From Nitriliruptoraceae bacterium (lineage in GTDB: Bacteria > Actinomycetota > Nitriliruptoria > Nitriliruptorales > Nitriliruptoraceae): a stretch of 6,416 nucleotides of DNA. The notes under the pieces are model-generated. The model did not search any database. It saw only the letters and a program-made list of their open reading frames with translations, and was not told the DNA's origin. The stretch covers positions 1 through 6,416 of the forward strand of contig SKTG01000382.1 in the NCBI GenBank assembly GCA_007118045.1, written 5' to 3'. The translations under genes were made by a program, and so were the position numbers. This document shows positions 1 through 6,416 of this stretch, one piece after another; positions within the stretch are counted from its first letter, which is position 1, and every line of letters begins with the position of its first letter.

Positions 1-1
1 G

Positions 2-34
2 GCCGCCAACCGCCGGCGCCCCAAGCCGCGCTGA
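2..34 (+). CDS. Possible C-terminal tail of an upstream gene (partial)
   Basis: One frame entering from the left edge reads ANRRRPKPR and stops at a TGA at 32-34. A short, strongly basic and proline-containing tail like this is a plausible protein C-terminus. A GC-rich stem-loop sits 18 bases after the stop, as expected downstream of a gene end. In many actinobacteria the gene before mfd is pth (peptidyl-tRNA hydrolase), but ten residues are too few to identify the gene, so no symbol is given. The other two forward frames are also open at the left edge, so the frame choice rests only on the stop, the hairpin and the tail composition. Confidence 0.3.
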   Translation, partial: AANRRRPKPR

Positions 35-52
35 GCTCCGGCCGTCGGGACG

Positions 53-90
53 GGGTGCCGGCGGCCGCGCGCCCCGGCCGGCGGGCACCC
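53..90 (+). terminator. GC-rich stem-loop, possible terminator of the upstream gene
   Basis: GGGTGCC at 53-59 pairs perfectly with GGCACCC at 84-90. A G-U pair (52/91) can extend the outside, and GGCC at 63-66 can pair with GGCC at 76-79 inside. The result is a long, very stable hairpin just after the presumed upstream stop codon. No T-tract follows, so it is not a classical intrinsic terminator. In high-GC actinobacteria, terminator-like hairpins without a T-run are common, but in DNA this GC-rich such a stem could also arise by chance. Confidence 0.35.
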
Positions 91-133
91 TGGCGCCGAA
101 CGCTCGAGACGTCCGCGACGAAGCCTCGACGTC

Positions 134-151
134 CCGAGGTCTCCGAGGTCA
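134..151 (+). repeat. Tandem 9-base repeat overlapping the mfd ribosome binding site
   Basis: The unit CCGAGGTC occurs at 134-141 and again at 143-150, giving an exact 9-base period (CCGAGGTCT then CCGAGGTCA). Each copy contains the Shine-Dalgarno-like core GAGG. Only the second copy is at a workable distance from the GTG start. The first copy can pair with CCTCG at 124-128 to form a small hairpin (124-128 with 135-139, loop of 6). Confidence 0.5.
145..149 (+). promoter_or_regulatory. Ribosome binding site of mfd
   Basis: GAGGT lies 6 bases before the GTG start at 156, a normal spacing. It decides the start codon: there is no ATG, GTG or TTG in the mfd frame between the left edge and 156, even though the frame stays open. 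AGGT (146-149) can also pair with ACCT (151-154) only through a one-base turn, so occlusion by that pairing is unlikely. Confidence 0.6.
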
Positions 152-155
152 CCTG

Positions 156-3100
156 GTGTCCGAAGCTCCAACGCACGCTCCGCGCTCCGTCGACGACGTC
201 CTCGACCCCGGACTGGCAGCCGGCCCGCTGGCCGCTGCCCTGCGTCCCGGACGCTCCGCGTGGGACGTCGCGCTCGCCCCCGGCGGCGATCTGGTCGGTG
301 CGCCCGCGGCTCGTCCGTACGTCCTGAGCCTGCTCGCGGAGCAGGCGCGGCCGCTGCTGGTGCTCGTGCCACGCACGTCGGACGCGGAGGCGGTCGCCGA
401 CGGTCTGTCCGCCTACCTGGGGGCGGACCGGGTCGCGGTCTTCCCGGCCTGGGAGACCCTGCCACACGAACGTCTGTCGCCGCAGCCGCGGACCGTGGGG
501 CGCCGCCTCGCCGTCGTCGACCGGTTGCTGCATCCGGAGAGCCACGACCAGCCGCTGCTCGCGGTGGTCGCCCCGGTGCGTGCCGCGCTGCAACCGATGG
601 ACCCGCGGCTCGGACGCCAGCGGCCGATCCGGCTCGATGCGACGTGGACCGGTTTCGACGCGTTGGTGGACGGCCTCTCCGCCCTGGGCTACAGCCGCAC
701 CACGCAGGTGGAGGCGCGCGGCGAGTTCGCCGTGCGCGGTGGGATCGTCGACGTGTTCCCCACCGCCGGTGACCAGGCCGTGCGCGTGGAGTTCTGGGGC
801 GACGACGTGGAGTCGTTGCGCACGTTCGCCGTCGCCGATCAGCGCTCGAGCGGTCCCGTGCCCGAGGTCGTCCTCGACGCTGCCCGTGAGCTCGTGCTCG
901 ACGAGACCGTGGTCGAGCGTGCCCGAGCGGCGATGCGTGTGTGGCCGGAGCTGACGGGCGAGCTCGATCAGCTGGTGCAGGGTCAGACGTTCGAGGGTGC
1001 GGAGGCGCTGGTCTCGCTGCTGGAGCCGGAACCGGCCCTGCTGGTCGACTTCCTGCCGGAGGCCGCCGGGCTCGTGCTGGTCGACCCGATGCTGCTCGAG
1101 GAGCGTGCGACCAAGCTGCGAGAGGAGTCCGAGGTCCTCGCCGACACGGCGTGGCGGACCGCCGCGAGCGTCGGCGTCGCTGGGCCGGCCCGGCAGGGCG
1201 CGCAGGACCCGGGGCCGGGTGGCGACCACGGACGGGACGCGACGGAGGCGGGCCGTCCGCATGGCGACGGCACCCGGGCGGCGGACGGGTTCGCCGCCCC
1301 GGGTGAGCTGCTGTCCCGCGCCCCGGAGCGCTCGTGGCGACTGGCGCCCTTCGGAGCCGCGGATGGCGACCGCCTGCCCGTCCAGGCCTGGGACTCGTTC
1401 CGCGGTGACATCGTGACCCTGGCGGAGCGGCTGCGACAGCGTCTCCGAGACGGCCGACGCGTCGTCGTCTCGGTCGACGCCGACGGGCCCGCACGACGCA
1501 TCGCCGACGTCCTGCGGGAGCAGGGCGTCCCCGCCCAGGTGGTGGACCCGGTGCCGACCGAAGCCGTCACCGGTCGCGTGGAGATCGCGGTCAGCACGCT
1601 GCGCGTGGGCTTCGACTCGGAGGAGCTCGGGCTGGCCGTGCTCGGCGTCACCGACGTCTTCGGACCGCGCCGCAAGCGTGCGAGCCGTCGGATGGGGACG
1701 CGGACCTCGGCCGCGGACGCGGTGCTGCAGCTCGAGGAGGGCGACGCGGTGGTTCACCGCACCCACGGCGTCGGGCGGTTCAAGGGCATGCTCACCCGCG
1801 AGTTCCCCGCGACCGACGGCACGGTCGCCAAGCGCGACTACGTGCTGTTGCAGTACGCGGACGGCGACACGCTCTACGTACCCTCGGACCAGGTCGACGC
1901 GATCGCCCGGTACCAGGGCGGCGAGACCCCGTCGGTGATGAGCCTCGGCGGCGCCCAGTGGGAGCGCGCGAAGTCCCGCGTCCGCAAGGCGGTCCGCGAC
2001 ATCGCCGCGGAGCTGATCCGGCTCTACGCGGCACGCATGCACGCCCCCGGTCACGCGTTCGCGCCCGACGGCGAGCTGCAGAGCGAGCTCGAGGACGCGT
2101 TCGCCCACGTCGAGACCGACGATCAGATCACCGTCGCGGACGAGATCAAGCGCGATCTGGAGGCGCCCCTGCCGATGGACCGGTTGCTGGCCGGTGACGT
2201 CGGGTTCGGCAAGACCGAGGTGGCGATCCGGGCCGCTGGCAAGGCCGTCTTCGACGGCAAGCAGGTCGCGGTGCTGGTCCCGACCACGATCCTCGCGCAG
2301 CAGCACTTCGAGACGTTGAAGGAGCGCTTCTCGGGGTTCCCGGTCCAGATCGAGGAGCTGAGCCGGTTCGTCACGGACAAGCACCGGCGGGCCGTCCTCG
2401 ACGGTCTGGCCGCCGGCACCGTCGACATCGTCGTCGGCACCCACGCCCTGCTGGCGCGGGCGGTCGAGTGGAAGGACCTGGGCCTGATCGTCGTCGACGA
2501 GGAGCAACGCTTCGGGGTGAGCCAGAAGGAGCGGCTCAAGCAGCTGCGGACCTCCGTGGATGTCCTGTCGATGTCGGCCACGCCGATCCCGCGCACGCTG
2601 GAGATGGCGGTCTCGGGCATCCGGGACCTGTCGGTGATCGAGACCCCGCCCGAGGACCGCCAGCCCGTGCTGACCGCGGTCCAGGAGTACGACGAGGACC
2701 AGGTCGCCCTCGCGATCAGGCGCGAGCTGCTGCGCGACGGGCAGGTGTTCTACGTCCACAACCAGGTGGACACGATCCATCGCGTGGCCGCCGGCATCGC
2801 GGAGATGGTCCCCGATGCCCGCGTCGAGGTGGCCCACGGGCGGATGGACGAACGACAGCTCGAACGCATCATGGTGCGCTTCTGGGAGCGCGACTTCGAC
2901 GTGCTCGTGTGCACGACCATCATCGAGTCCGGGCTCGACGTCCCCAACGCGAACACGCTGATCATCGAGCGGGCCGACATGCTGGGTCTGTCGCAGCTGC
3001 ACCAGTTGCGCGGCCGGGTGGGTCGCTCCGCCGAGCGCGGCTACGCCTACTTCCTCTTCCCGGAGGGGGCGTCGATGACCGAGCCCGCGTACGAGCGGCT

Positions 3101-3740
3101 GAAGACGATCGCCGAGCACTCCCGGCTCGGCTCGGGGCTGGCGATCGCGATGCGCGACCTCGAGATCCGCGGGGCCGGCAACGTCGTCGGAGCCGAGCAG
3201 TCCGGCCACGTGGCCGCCGTCGGCTTCGACATGTACTCGCAGCTGCTCAAGGAGGAGATCGGCGAGCTGACCGGCGAACCCGTGGAGCAGGAGGTGGAGG
3301 TCAAGCTCGAGCTGCCGGTGGACGCCCACCTGCCGCACGATTACGTGGAGGACGGGACGCAACGACTGGAGCTGTACAAGCGCATCTCCGCCGTGCGCGA
3401 CGCTGCGGGTGTCACCGACGTCCGCGAGGAGCTGAAGGACCGCTTCGGGCCGTTGCCCGAACCCGCCGACCGGCTGCTCACCATCGCCGCGCTCAAGGCC
3501 GCGCTCCGGCGCTGGGGGGTCACGGAGGTCGTGCTCACACCCCGTGAGCAGCTGCGCATCTCGCCGGTCGACCTCAAGGACTCCCAGCTCGTCCGGCTGG
3601 AACGGCGCTTCCCCGACCACAAGCTCAAGCGGGACCAGGGGGTGCTGCTGATCCCTCTGCCGCGGCCCAAACCGGCCGACCTCGTCTCGTGGGTGGCGAC
3701 GGTGCTGCGCGAGCTGTTCGCGGGGCCGAAGCGCGGGTGA
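156..3740 (+). CDS. mfd: Transcription-repair coupling factor Mfd
   Basis: Mfd is a cytoplasmic DNA translocase that pushes or removes stalled RNA polymerase at DNA lesions and recruits UvrA for nucleotide excision repair. The protein has 1194 residues (E. coli Mfd has 1148). Order of parts: UvrB-like N-terminal module (about 25-340), with FPAWETLPHE at 96-105 and GEFAVRGGIVDVFP at 189-202; RNA polymerase-interacting CarD-like domain from about 525, with GDAVVHRTHGVGRFKG at 529-544; translocase lobes with Walker A GDVGFGKTE (680-688, Lys686), DEEQ (781-784), SATPIPRTL (807-815) and LRGRVGR (951-957); the TRG region with LEIRGAGN (1002-1009); and the C-terminal autoinhibitory domain from about 1050. 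All core motor motifs are intact, so it should be functional. The GTG start is supported by GAGGT 6 bases upstream. It is oddly extended by a low-complexity insert near 343-385. It converges with the next gene, stops 21 bases apart. Identity is essentially certain. Confidence 0.98.
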   Translation: MSEAPTHAPRSVDDVLDPGLAAGPLAAALRPGRSAWDVALAPGGDLVGAPAARPYVLSLLAEQARPLLVLVPRTSDAEAVADGLSAYLGADRVAVFPAWETLPHERLSPQPRTVGRRLAVVDRLLHPESHDQPLLAVVAPVRAALQPMDPRLGRQRPIRLDATWTGFDALVDGLSALGYSRTTQVEARGEFAVRGGIVDVFPTAGDQAVRVEFWGDDVESLRTFAVADQRSSGPVPEVVLDAARELVLDETVVERARAAMRVWPELTGELDQLVQGQTFEGAEALVSLLEPEPALLVDFLPEAAGLVLVDPMLLEERATKLREESEVLADTAWRTAASVGVAGPARQGAQDPGPGGDHGRDATEAGRPHGDGTRAADGFAAPGELLSRAPERSWRLAPFGAADGDRLPVQAWDSFRGDIVTLAERLRQRLRDGRRVVVSVDADGPARRIADVLREQGVPAQVVDPVPTEAVTGRVEIAVSTLRVGFDSEELGLAVLGVTDVFGPRRKRASRRMGTRTSAADAVLQLEEGDAVVHRTHGVGRFKGMLTREFPATDGTVAKRDYVLLQYADGDTLYVPSDQVDAIARYQGGETPSVMSLGGAQWERAKSRVRKAVRDIAAELIRLYAARMHAPGHAFAPDGELQSELEDAFAHVETDDQITVADEIKRDLEAPLPMDRLLAGDVGFGKTEVAIRAAGKAVFDGKQVAVLVPTTILAQQHFETLKERFSGFPVQIEELSRFVTDKHRRAVLDGLAAGTVDIVVGTHALLARAVEWKDLGLIVVDEEQRFGVSQKERLKQLRTSVDVLSMSATPIPRTLEMAVSGIRDLSVIETPPEDRQPVLTAVQEYDEDQVALAIRRELLRDGQVFYVHNQVDTIHRVAAGIAEMVPDARVEVAHGRMDERQLERIMVRFWERDFDVLVCTTIIESGLDVPNANTLIIERADMLGLSQLHQLRGRVGRSAERGYAYFLFPEGASMTEPAYERLKTIAEHSRLGSGLAIAMRDLEIRGAGNVVGAEQSGHVAAVGFDMYSQLLKEEIGELTGEPVEQEVEVKLELPVDAHLPHDYVEDGTQRLELYKRISAVRDAAGVTDVREELKDRFGPLPEPADRLLTIAALKAALRRWGVTEVVLTPREQLRISPVDLKDSQLVRLERRFPDHKLKRDQGVLLIPLPRPKPADLVSWVATVLRELFAGPKRG
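1182..1310 (+). other. Low-complexity, probably disordered insert inside Mfd
   Basis: Residues about 343-385 of Mfd are rich in Gly, Ala, Asp, Arg, Pro and His and nearly free of bulky hydrophobics (for example GPGGDHGRDATEAG). They lie between the end of the UvrB-like module (LADTAWRTAAS, 328-338) and the following conserved stretch (RSWRLAPFG, 392-400). In Mfd proteins I know, this junction is shorter. The reading frame continues cleanly on both sides with family-like sequence, so this is an in-frame linker expansion rather than a frameshift. The exact boundaries are estimates. Confidence 0.6.
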
Positions 3741-3745
3741 GCGAT

Positions 3746-3759
3746 CGTGCCGCCGCACG
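3746..3759. terminator. Small hairpin between convergent genes (weak terminator candidate)
   Basis: CGTGC (3746-3750) pairs with GCACG (3755-3759) around a CGCC loop. It sits in the 21-base gap between the mfd stop and the stop of the minus-strand monooxygenase gene, so it could act in both directions. The stem is only 5 base pairs and has no T-tract on either side. Both genes may instead rely on Rho or on running into each other. Confidence 0.2.
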
Positions 3760-3761
3760 TG

Positions 3762-5375
3762 TCACGGTGCCCGCCCCGACGCCCACGTCCCGCCGAGCGA
3801 GCCTCGGATCGCGGTGTCCAGTCCGTCGGGATCGATCCGTGCCCAGGCCACGTGGAGGTCCGGACGCACCAGGATCCAGCCGTCGCGGCCGCCGAGCCAC
3901 CGCCGCAACGTCCCGGTCGGCTCGTGCAGCCCCCGCGGACCGATGCGCAGCACGCGGTCCACCGCGCTGACCGACGGGTCGCGGGCGGGGTCGTACGCGC
4001 CGGACGCGACGGCCAGCAGCGCCGCCCCGTCGCCCACCAGGGTGTGGAGCCGGTGCCGGGTCCCATCGACGGCGTGCAGACGCAGGTCGGGCAGCCGGTC
4101 CCCAGCCGCCCGGTCGCGCCGGTCGAGCAGCGGTGACGCGCCGTAGCCGAGGTCGAGCATCGTCATGCGTCGCAGGGCCCGGCGCCGCAGCCCTGGCAGC
4201 CGGAGCGCCCCGCGCTGCACGGCGAACGCGCCCGCGCGGACGCGGGCGGGCGACTGCAGGTAGAGACGCGTGACCGCATCGGTGTACCCCGAGACCGTGC
4301 CGGCGACCACGGCGCGCCGCTCGACGTCGTAGGAGTCGAGGAGCCGTTCGCGCTCGCCTCCGGCCAGGACCGCGGCGAGCTTCCAGGCGAGGTTGTGGGC
4401 GTCCTGGACGCCGGCGTTCATGCCGAGCCCGCCGACCGGACTGTGCACGTGCGCCGCGTCGCCGGCGAGCAGCACCCGTCCGCGTCGGGACCGTGGGGTG
4501 GCGCGTCGGTGGATGCGGAAGCGACTGGCCCAGACGACGTCGACCGCGCCCGGGCCGAGCACTGCCTCGACGTGCCGCGCCACCTCGGCGTCCGGGACCG
4601 TGGCCTCGGAACCGTGGGCGGACGCGACGACCTCGTCGTCGGTGCCGCTGCGCTCGTGAGCCGTGCCGCTGAGGTGCAGGATCCGCCAGCGGCCCGGCCG
4701 CAGGCGCAGCGCCGCCGTGATGCCGTCGGCCCCGTTGCGAGCGCGTGGCCACGGCAGCCCGTCACGCGTGTCGTCGACGACCACGTCGGCGAGCAACGGT
4801 CGCAGGCGGTAGGTGGACCCCTCGAAGGGCAGTCCCAGCTCGCGTCGAACCGAGCTGCTCGCCCCGTCGCACCCCACCGCGTACGAGGCGCTGATCACGT
4901 CCTCCCGCCCGGCGTGGCTGACCAGCAGCGCGACGTCTCCGTCTCGTTGGGTCAGGCCGGTCACGGCCGTGTCGAAGCGCACATCGACGTGGCCGCTCGC
5001 CCGTACCGCCTCGAGCAGGTGGCGCTCCGTCTCGCTCTGCTCCAGCATCAGCAGGCCGGGGCGTTCGGCCTCGTCGTCGAGCTCGCTCAGGTCGACCCGG
5101 AAGAACGGTCGGCCACCGCGGTCGACGTCGTGGAGCGCCAGCTCGGTGACGAGGTGACCGGCGTCGAGGAGCCGGTCCTCGATCCCCCACTGGCGCAGTA
5201 CCTCGCGGGTGCGCACGTGGATGCCGGCCGCCTTCGAGTGCTCGCTGGTGGAGCTGGCCTGCTCGAGGACCACCGAGCGCACGCCGTGGTTGGCGAGTCC
5301 GAGGGCGAGCGCGAGGCCCACCGGGCCCGCGCCCACGATGGCGACGGGCTCCGTGGCCGTCGCTGGCGACGTCAT
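3762..5375 (-). CDS. FAD-dependent aromatic-type monooxygenase (group A, PHBH fold)
   Basis: This is predicted to be a soluble, single-component flavoprotein that hydroxylates an aromatic or polyketide-like substrate using NAD(P)H and O2. The 537 residues show the complete family pattern: dinucleotide-binding GAGPVG (15-20) with Glu38 closing the second strand, SKAAGIHVRTREVLRQWG (48-65), the DG motif CDGASSSVRRELG (169-181), and the FAD-ribityl GD motif LAGDAAHVHSP (303-313) followed by GGLGMNAGVQDAHNLAWKL (315-333). A family-like YGASPL stretch (411-416) leads into a thioredoxin-like C-terminal domain (about 425-530), as in phenol hydroxylase relatives and rifampicin or pentachlorophenol monooxygenases; it contains no cysteine pair. 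GAGGAG three bases before the ATG supports the start. The gene follows an MFS transporter gene by 35 bases. The substrate is unknown: aromatic catabolism, metabolite tailoring and drug inactivation are all possible. Confidence 0.95.
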   Translation of the reverse strand: MTSPATATEPVAIVGAGPVGLALALGLANHGVRSVVLEQASSTSEHSKAAGIHVRTREVLRQWGIEDRLLDAGHLVTELALHDVDRGGRPFFRVDLSELDDEAERPGLLMLEQSETERHLLEAVRASGHVDVRFDTAVTGLTQRDGDVALLVSHAGREDVISASYAVGCDGASSSVRRELGLPFEGSTYRLRPLLADVVVDDTRDGLPWPRARNGADGITAALRLRPGRWRILHLSGTAHERSGTDDEVVASAHGSEATVPDAEVARHVEAVLGPGAVDVVWASRFRIHRRATPRSRRGRVLLAGDAAHVHSPVGGLGMNAGVQDAHNLAWKLAAVLAGGERERLLDSYDVERRAVVAGTVSGYTDAVTRLYLQSPARVRAGAFAVQRGALRLPGLRRRALRRMTMLDLGYGASPLLDRRDRAAGDRLPDLRLHAVDGTRHRLHTLVGDGAALLAVASGAYDPARDPSVSAVDRVLRIGPRGLHEPTGTLRRWLGGRDGWILVRPDLHVAWARIDPDGLDTAIRGSLGGTWASGRAP

Positions 5376-5378
5376 GCG

Positions 5379-5384
5379 CTCCTC
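5379..5384 (-). promoter_or_regulatory. Ribosome binding site of the monooxygenase gene
   Basis: On the minus strand GAGGAG is followed by CGC and then the ATG at 5375. The match to the 16S anti-Shine-Dalgarno is strong, but the 3-base spacing is shorter than usual. It lies in the 35-base gap after the transporter stop codon (TAG, 5413-5411). That gap shows no promoter or terminator, which fits co-transcription of the two genes. Confidence 0.6.
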
Positions 5385-5410
5385 GTGCCCGGTCCGGTCG
5401 GTCGTCGAGC

Positions 5411-6416
5411 CTAATCCTGGGGGCGGCCGTCGTCGGCGTCCTCCAGGTCCTCGAGCTCAGTGCCCAGGGTCTCCGGCAGGCCCGCGAAGCCGACGGACAC
5501 GACCGCGACGACGACGCCGATGAGCCGTGCCGCGGTCGAGAACCCACCCGTGGCGTCCGCGAGCACCCCGAACGACAGCAGGCCGGCGCTGGCGCCCGCG
5601 ACGCCCGCGATCGTCTCCCAGCCCGCCACCGTGGCGCGGACGTTGGTCGGGACCAGTTCGGCGACGAGGGCTCCGGTGGGGGGAGCGAAGGCGCTGCTGG
5701 CGGCCAGCGCGGCGAGGTAGCCCACGGCCAGATCGGCCTCGGAGCCGGTGTAGGCGTAGGCGACCGCCGCCCCGGTGGCCGCCATCGAGCAACCGCTCGC
5801 GATGCGCCGTCCGAAGCGGTCCGCGGCCCACCGCCCGACGAGGATGCCGAGCAGTCCCGCCGGTCCGGCACCGAGGACCAACGTGGAGAGGAACAGCGGT
5901 GACGCCCCCAACACCCGCTCGCCGTAGACGAACAGGTAGGTGAAACCGGGGCCGGTGGCCAACGCGATGGTCCCGGTCAGCGCGGCGAGCAGCGCCACGC
6001 GCCGCAGGTACCGGCGCGGGACGCGGCCGGGGAGCCCGACGGCGCGGGGACGTGAACCGGCGATCCTCGGCTCGCGCACCCGGCGGGCCAGCAGCGGTAG
6101 CAGCAGCAGCGGCACCAGCGCGAAGGCCATCACGAGCCGGAACGAGGGCTCGCCCGGGAGCAGGCCCCGCCCCACGGCGACGATGCCGGAACCCAGCCCG
6201 TACGCGGCCGCGATCAGCGCCAGCGCCGCCGAGCGGTCCGCGGCCCGTGCCTCCTCCGCGGCGACCACGCCGGCGAGGGCGTTCACGGTCGAGAGTGCGG
6301 GCCGGGCCAGCGCGACGAGCACGACGTACCACCAGAACCCCGGGGCCACCGCGGCGAGCGAGGTCAGCGCCAGACCGATGGCGGCGGTGGTCAGCAGCAC
6401 CGATCGGCGCCCCAAC
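5411..6416 (-). CDS. MFS transporter, N-terminus outside the window
   Basis: This is an integral-membrane secondary transporter of the major facilitator superfamily, of which the last 334 codons are visible. The first residues in the window, (L)GRRSVLL, match the end of the loop 2-3 signature DRxGRR, so roughly 70-80 residues with helices 1 and 2 lie beyond the right edge. The TTG at 6415-6413 is therefore probably an internal Leu codon, not a start. About ten hydrophobic segments follow (near 6-22, 25-50, 63-83, 92-110, 138-165, 170-195, 205-223, 226-250, 260-285, 292-313), completing a 12-helix protein. The second-half signature GRWAADRFGRR is at 194-204. ELVPTNVRATVAGW (253-266) and LPETLGTELEDL (313-324) resemble sugar porter and metabolite:H+ symporter relatives. 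The tail is acidic and cytoplasmic. It lies 35 bases before the monooxygenase gene, probably in the same operon. Substrate and direction of transport are undetermined. Confidence 0.93.
   Translation of the reverse strand, partial: LGRRSVLLTTAAIGLALTSLAAVAPGFWWYVVLVALARPALSTVNALAGVVAAEEARAADRSAALALIAAAYGLGSGIVAVGRGLLPGEPSFRLVMAFALVPLLLLPLLARRVREPRIAGSRPRAVGLPGRVPRRYLRRVALLAALTGTIALATGPGFTYLFVYGERVLGASPLFLSTLVLGAGPAGLLGILVGRWAADRFGRRIASGCSMAATGAAVAYAYTGSEADLAVGYLAALAASSAFAPPTGALVAELVPTNVRATVAGWETIAGVAGASAGLLSFGVLADATGGFSTAARLIGVVVAVVSVGFAGLPETLGTELEDLEDADDGRPQD

Noticed and set aside
97..110. Possible LexA (SOS) box near mfd, from the half-site CGAAC at 97-101
   Set aside because: The matching right half GTTCG is absent at the required spacing (GAGAC is there instead), so SOS control is not supported.
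55..327. Small plus-strand open frame starting before mfd and overlapping its 5' end
   Set aside because: It has low-complexity Arg/Pro/Ser composition, no ribosome binding site, a start inside the stem-loop, and extensive overlap with mfd in another frame.
983..1675. Minus-strand open frame (230 codons) opposite mfd, covering the insert region
   Set aside because: The Ser/Arg/Thr-rich product has no domain, and the plus-strand frame encodes conserved Mfd sequence on both sides of the insert.
2468..3547. Plus-strand out-of-frame reading (359 codons) inside the mfd motor region
   Set aside because: The product is Arg/Gly/Ala/Pro-rich shadow sequence, while the overlapping frame carries all helicase motifs.
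3625..4752. Second minus-strand frame (375 codons) overlapping the monooxygenase and the mfd 3' end
   Set aside because: The product is almost entirely Arg, Ala, Gly and Pro, typical of an off-frame reading of GC-rich coding DNA, and it conflicts with two well-supported genes.
4395..5414. Long open frame (339 codons) on the + strand, antisense to the monooxygenase gene
   Set aside because: It mirrors the codons of a clear minus-strand flavoprotein. Its product has no recognisable motif, and long antisense frames are expected in DNA with such strong third-position G/C bias.
6413..6415. TTG as the start codon of the MFS transporter
   Set aside because: The sequence begins in the middle of the conserved loop 2-3 motif and only about ten of twelve helices are present, so the true start lies beyond the window.

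Overview
The window is very GC-rich throughout, with strong G/C bias at third codon positions. It reads as ordinary chromosome of a high-GC actinobacterium. The Mfd protein supports this, because its C-terminal third has wording I recall from actinobacterial Mfd proteins (VDAHLPHDYV, LHQLRGRVGR, RGYAYFLFP). The genus cannot be set from the sequence; a deep-branching actinobacterium is possible but unproven.

Layout: positions 1-34 probably hold the last codons of an upstream gene on the + strand. A roughly 120-base gap follows, with a strong GC-rich stem-loop (53-90), two GACGTC palindromes and a tandem 9-base repeat that carries the Shine-Dalgarno sequence. Next comes complete mfd (156-3740, +), the transcription-repair coupling factor. 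Its 3' end converges on a minus-strand pair, with only 21 bases between the stop codons. The pair is a group A flavin monooxygenase (3762-5375, -) preceded, in transcription order, by an MFS transporter (5411 to beyond the right edge, -). The two are 35 bases apart and very probably one operon, whose promoter lies to the right of the window.

mfd is a housekeeping DNA-repair gene and has no evident functional link to the pair. The transporter and monooxygenase look like an accessory module that hydroxylates and moves a small molecule. Catabolism of an aromatic compound, tailoring of a secondary metabolite, and drug inactivation plus efflux are all compatible, and the substrate cannot be read from the sequence. 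I saw no tRNA, rRNA, insertion sequence, CRISPR array or frameshift, and no composition break suggesting recent transfer. No convincing new biological system is visible. The points most worth a second look are the disordered insert in Mfd, the unassigned transporter-monooxygenase pair, and the structured mfd leader.
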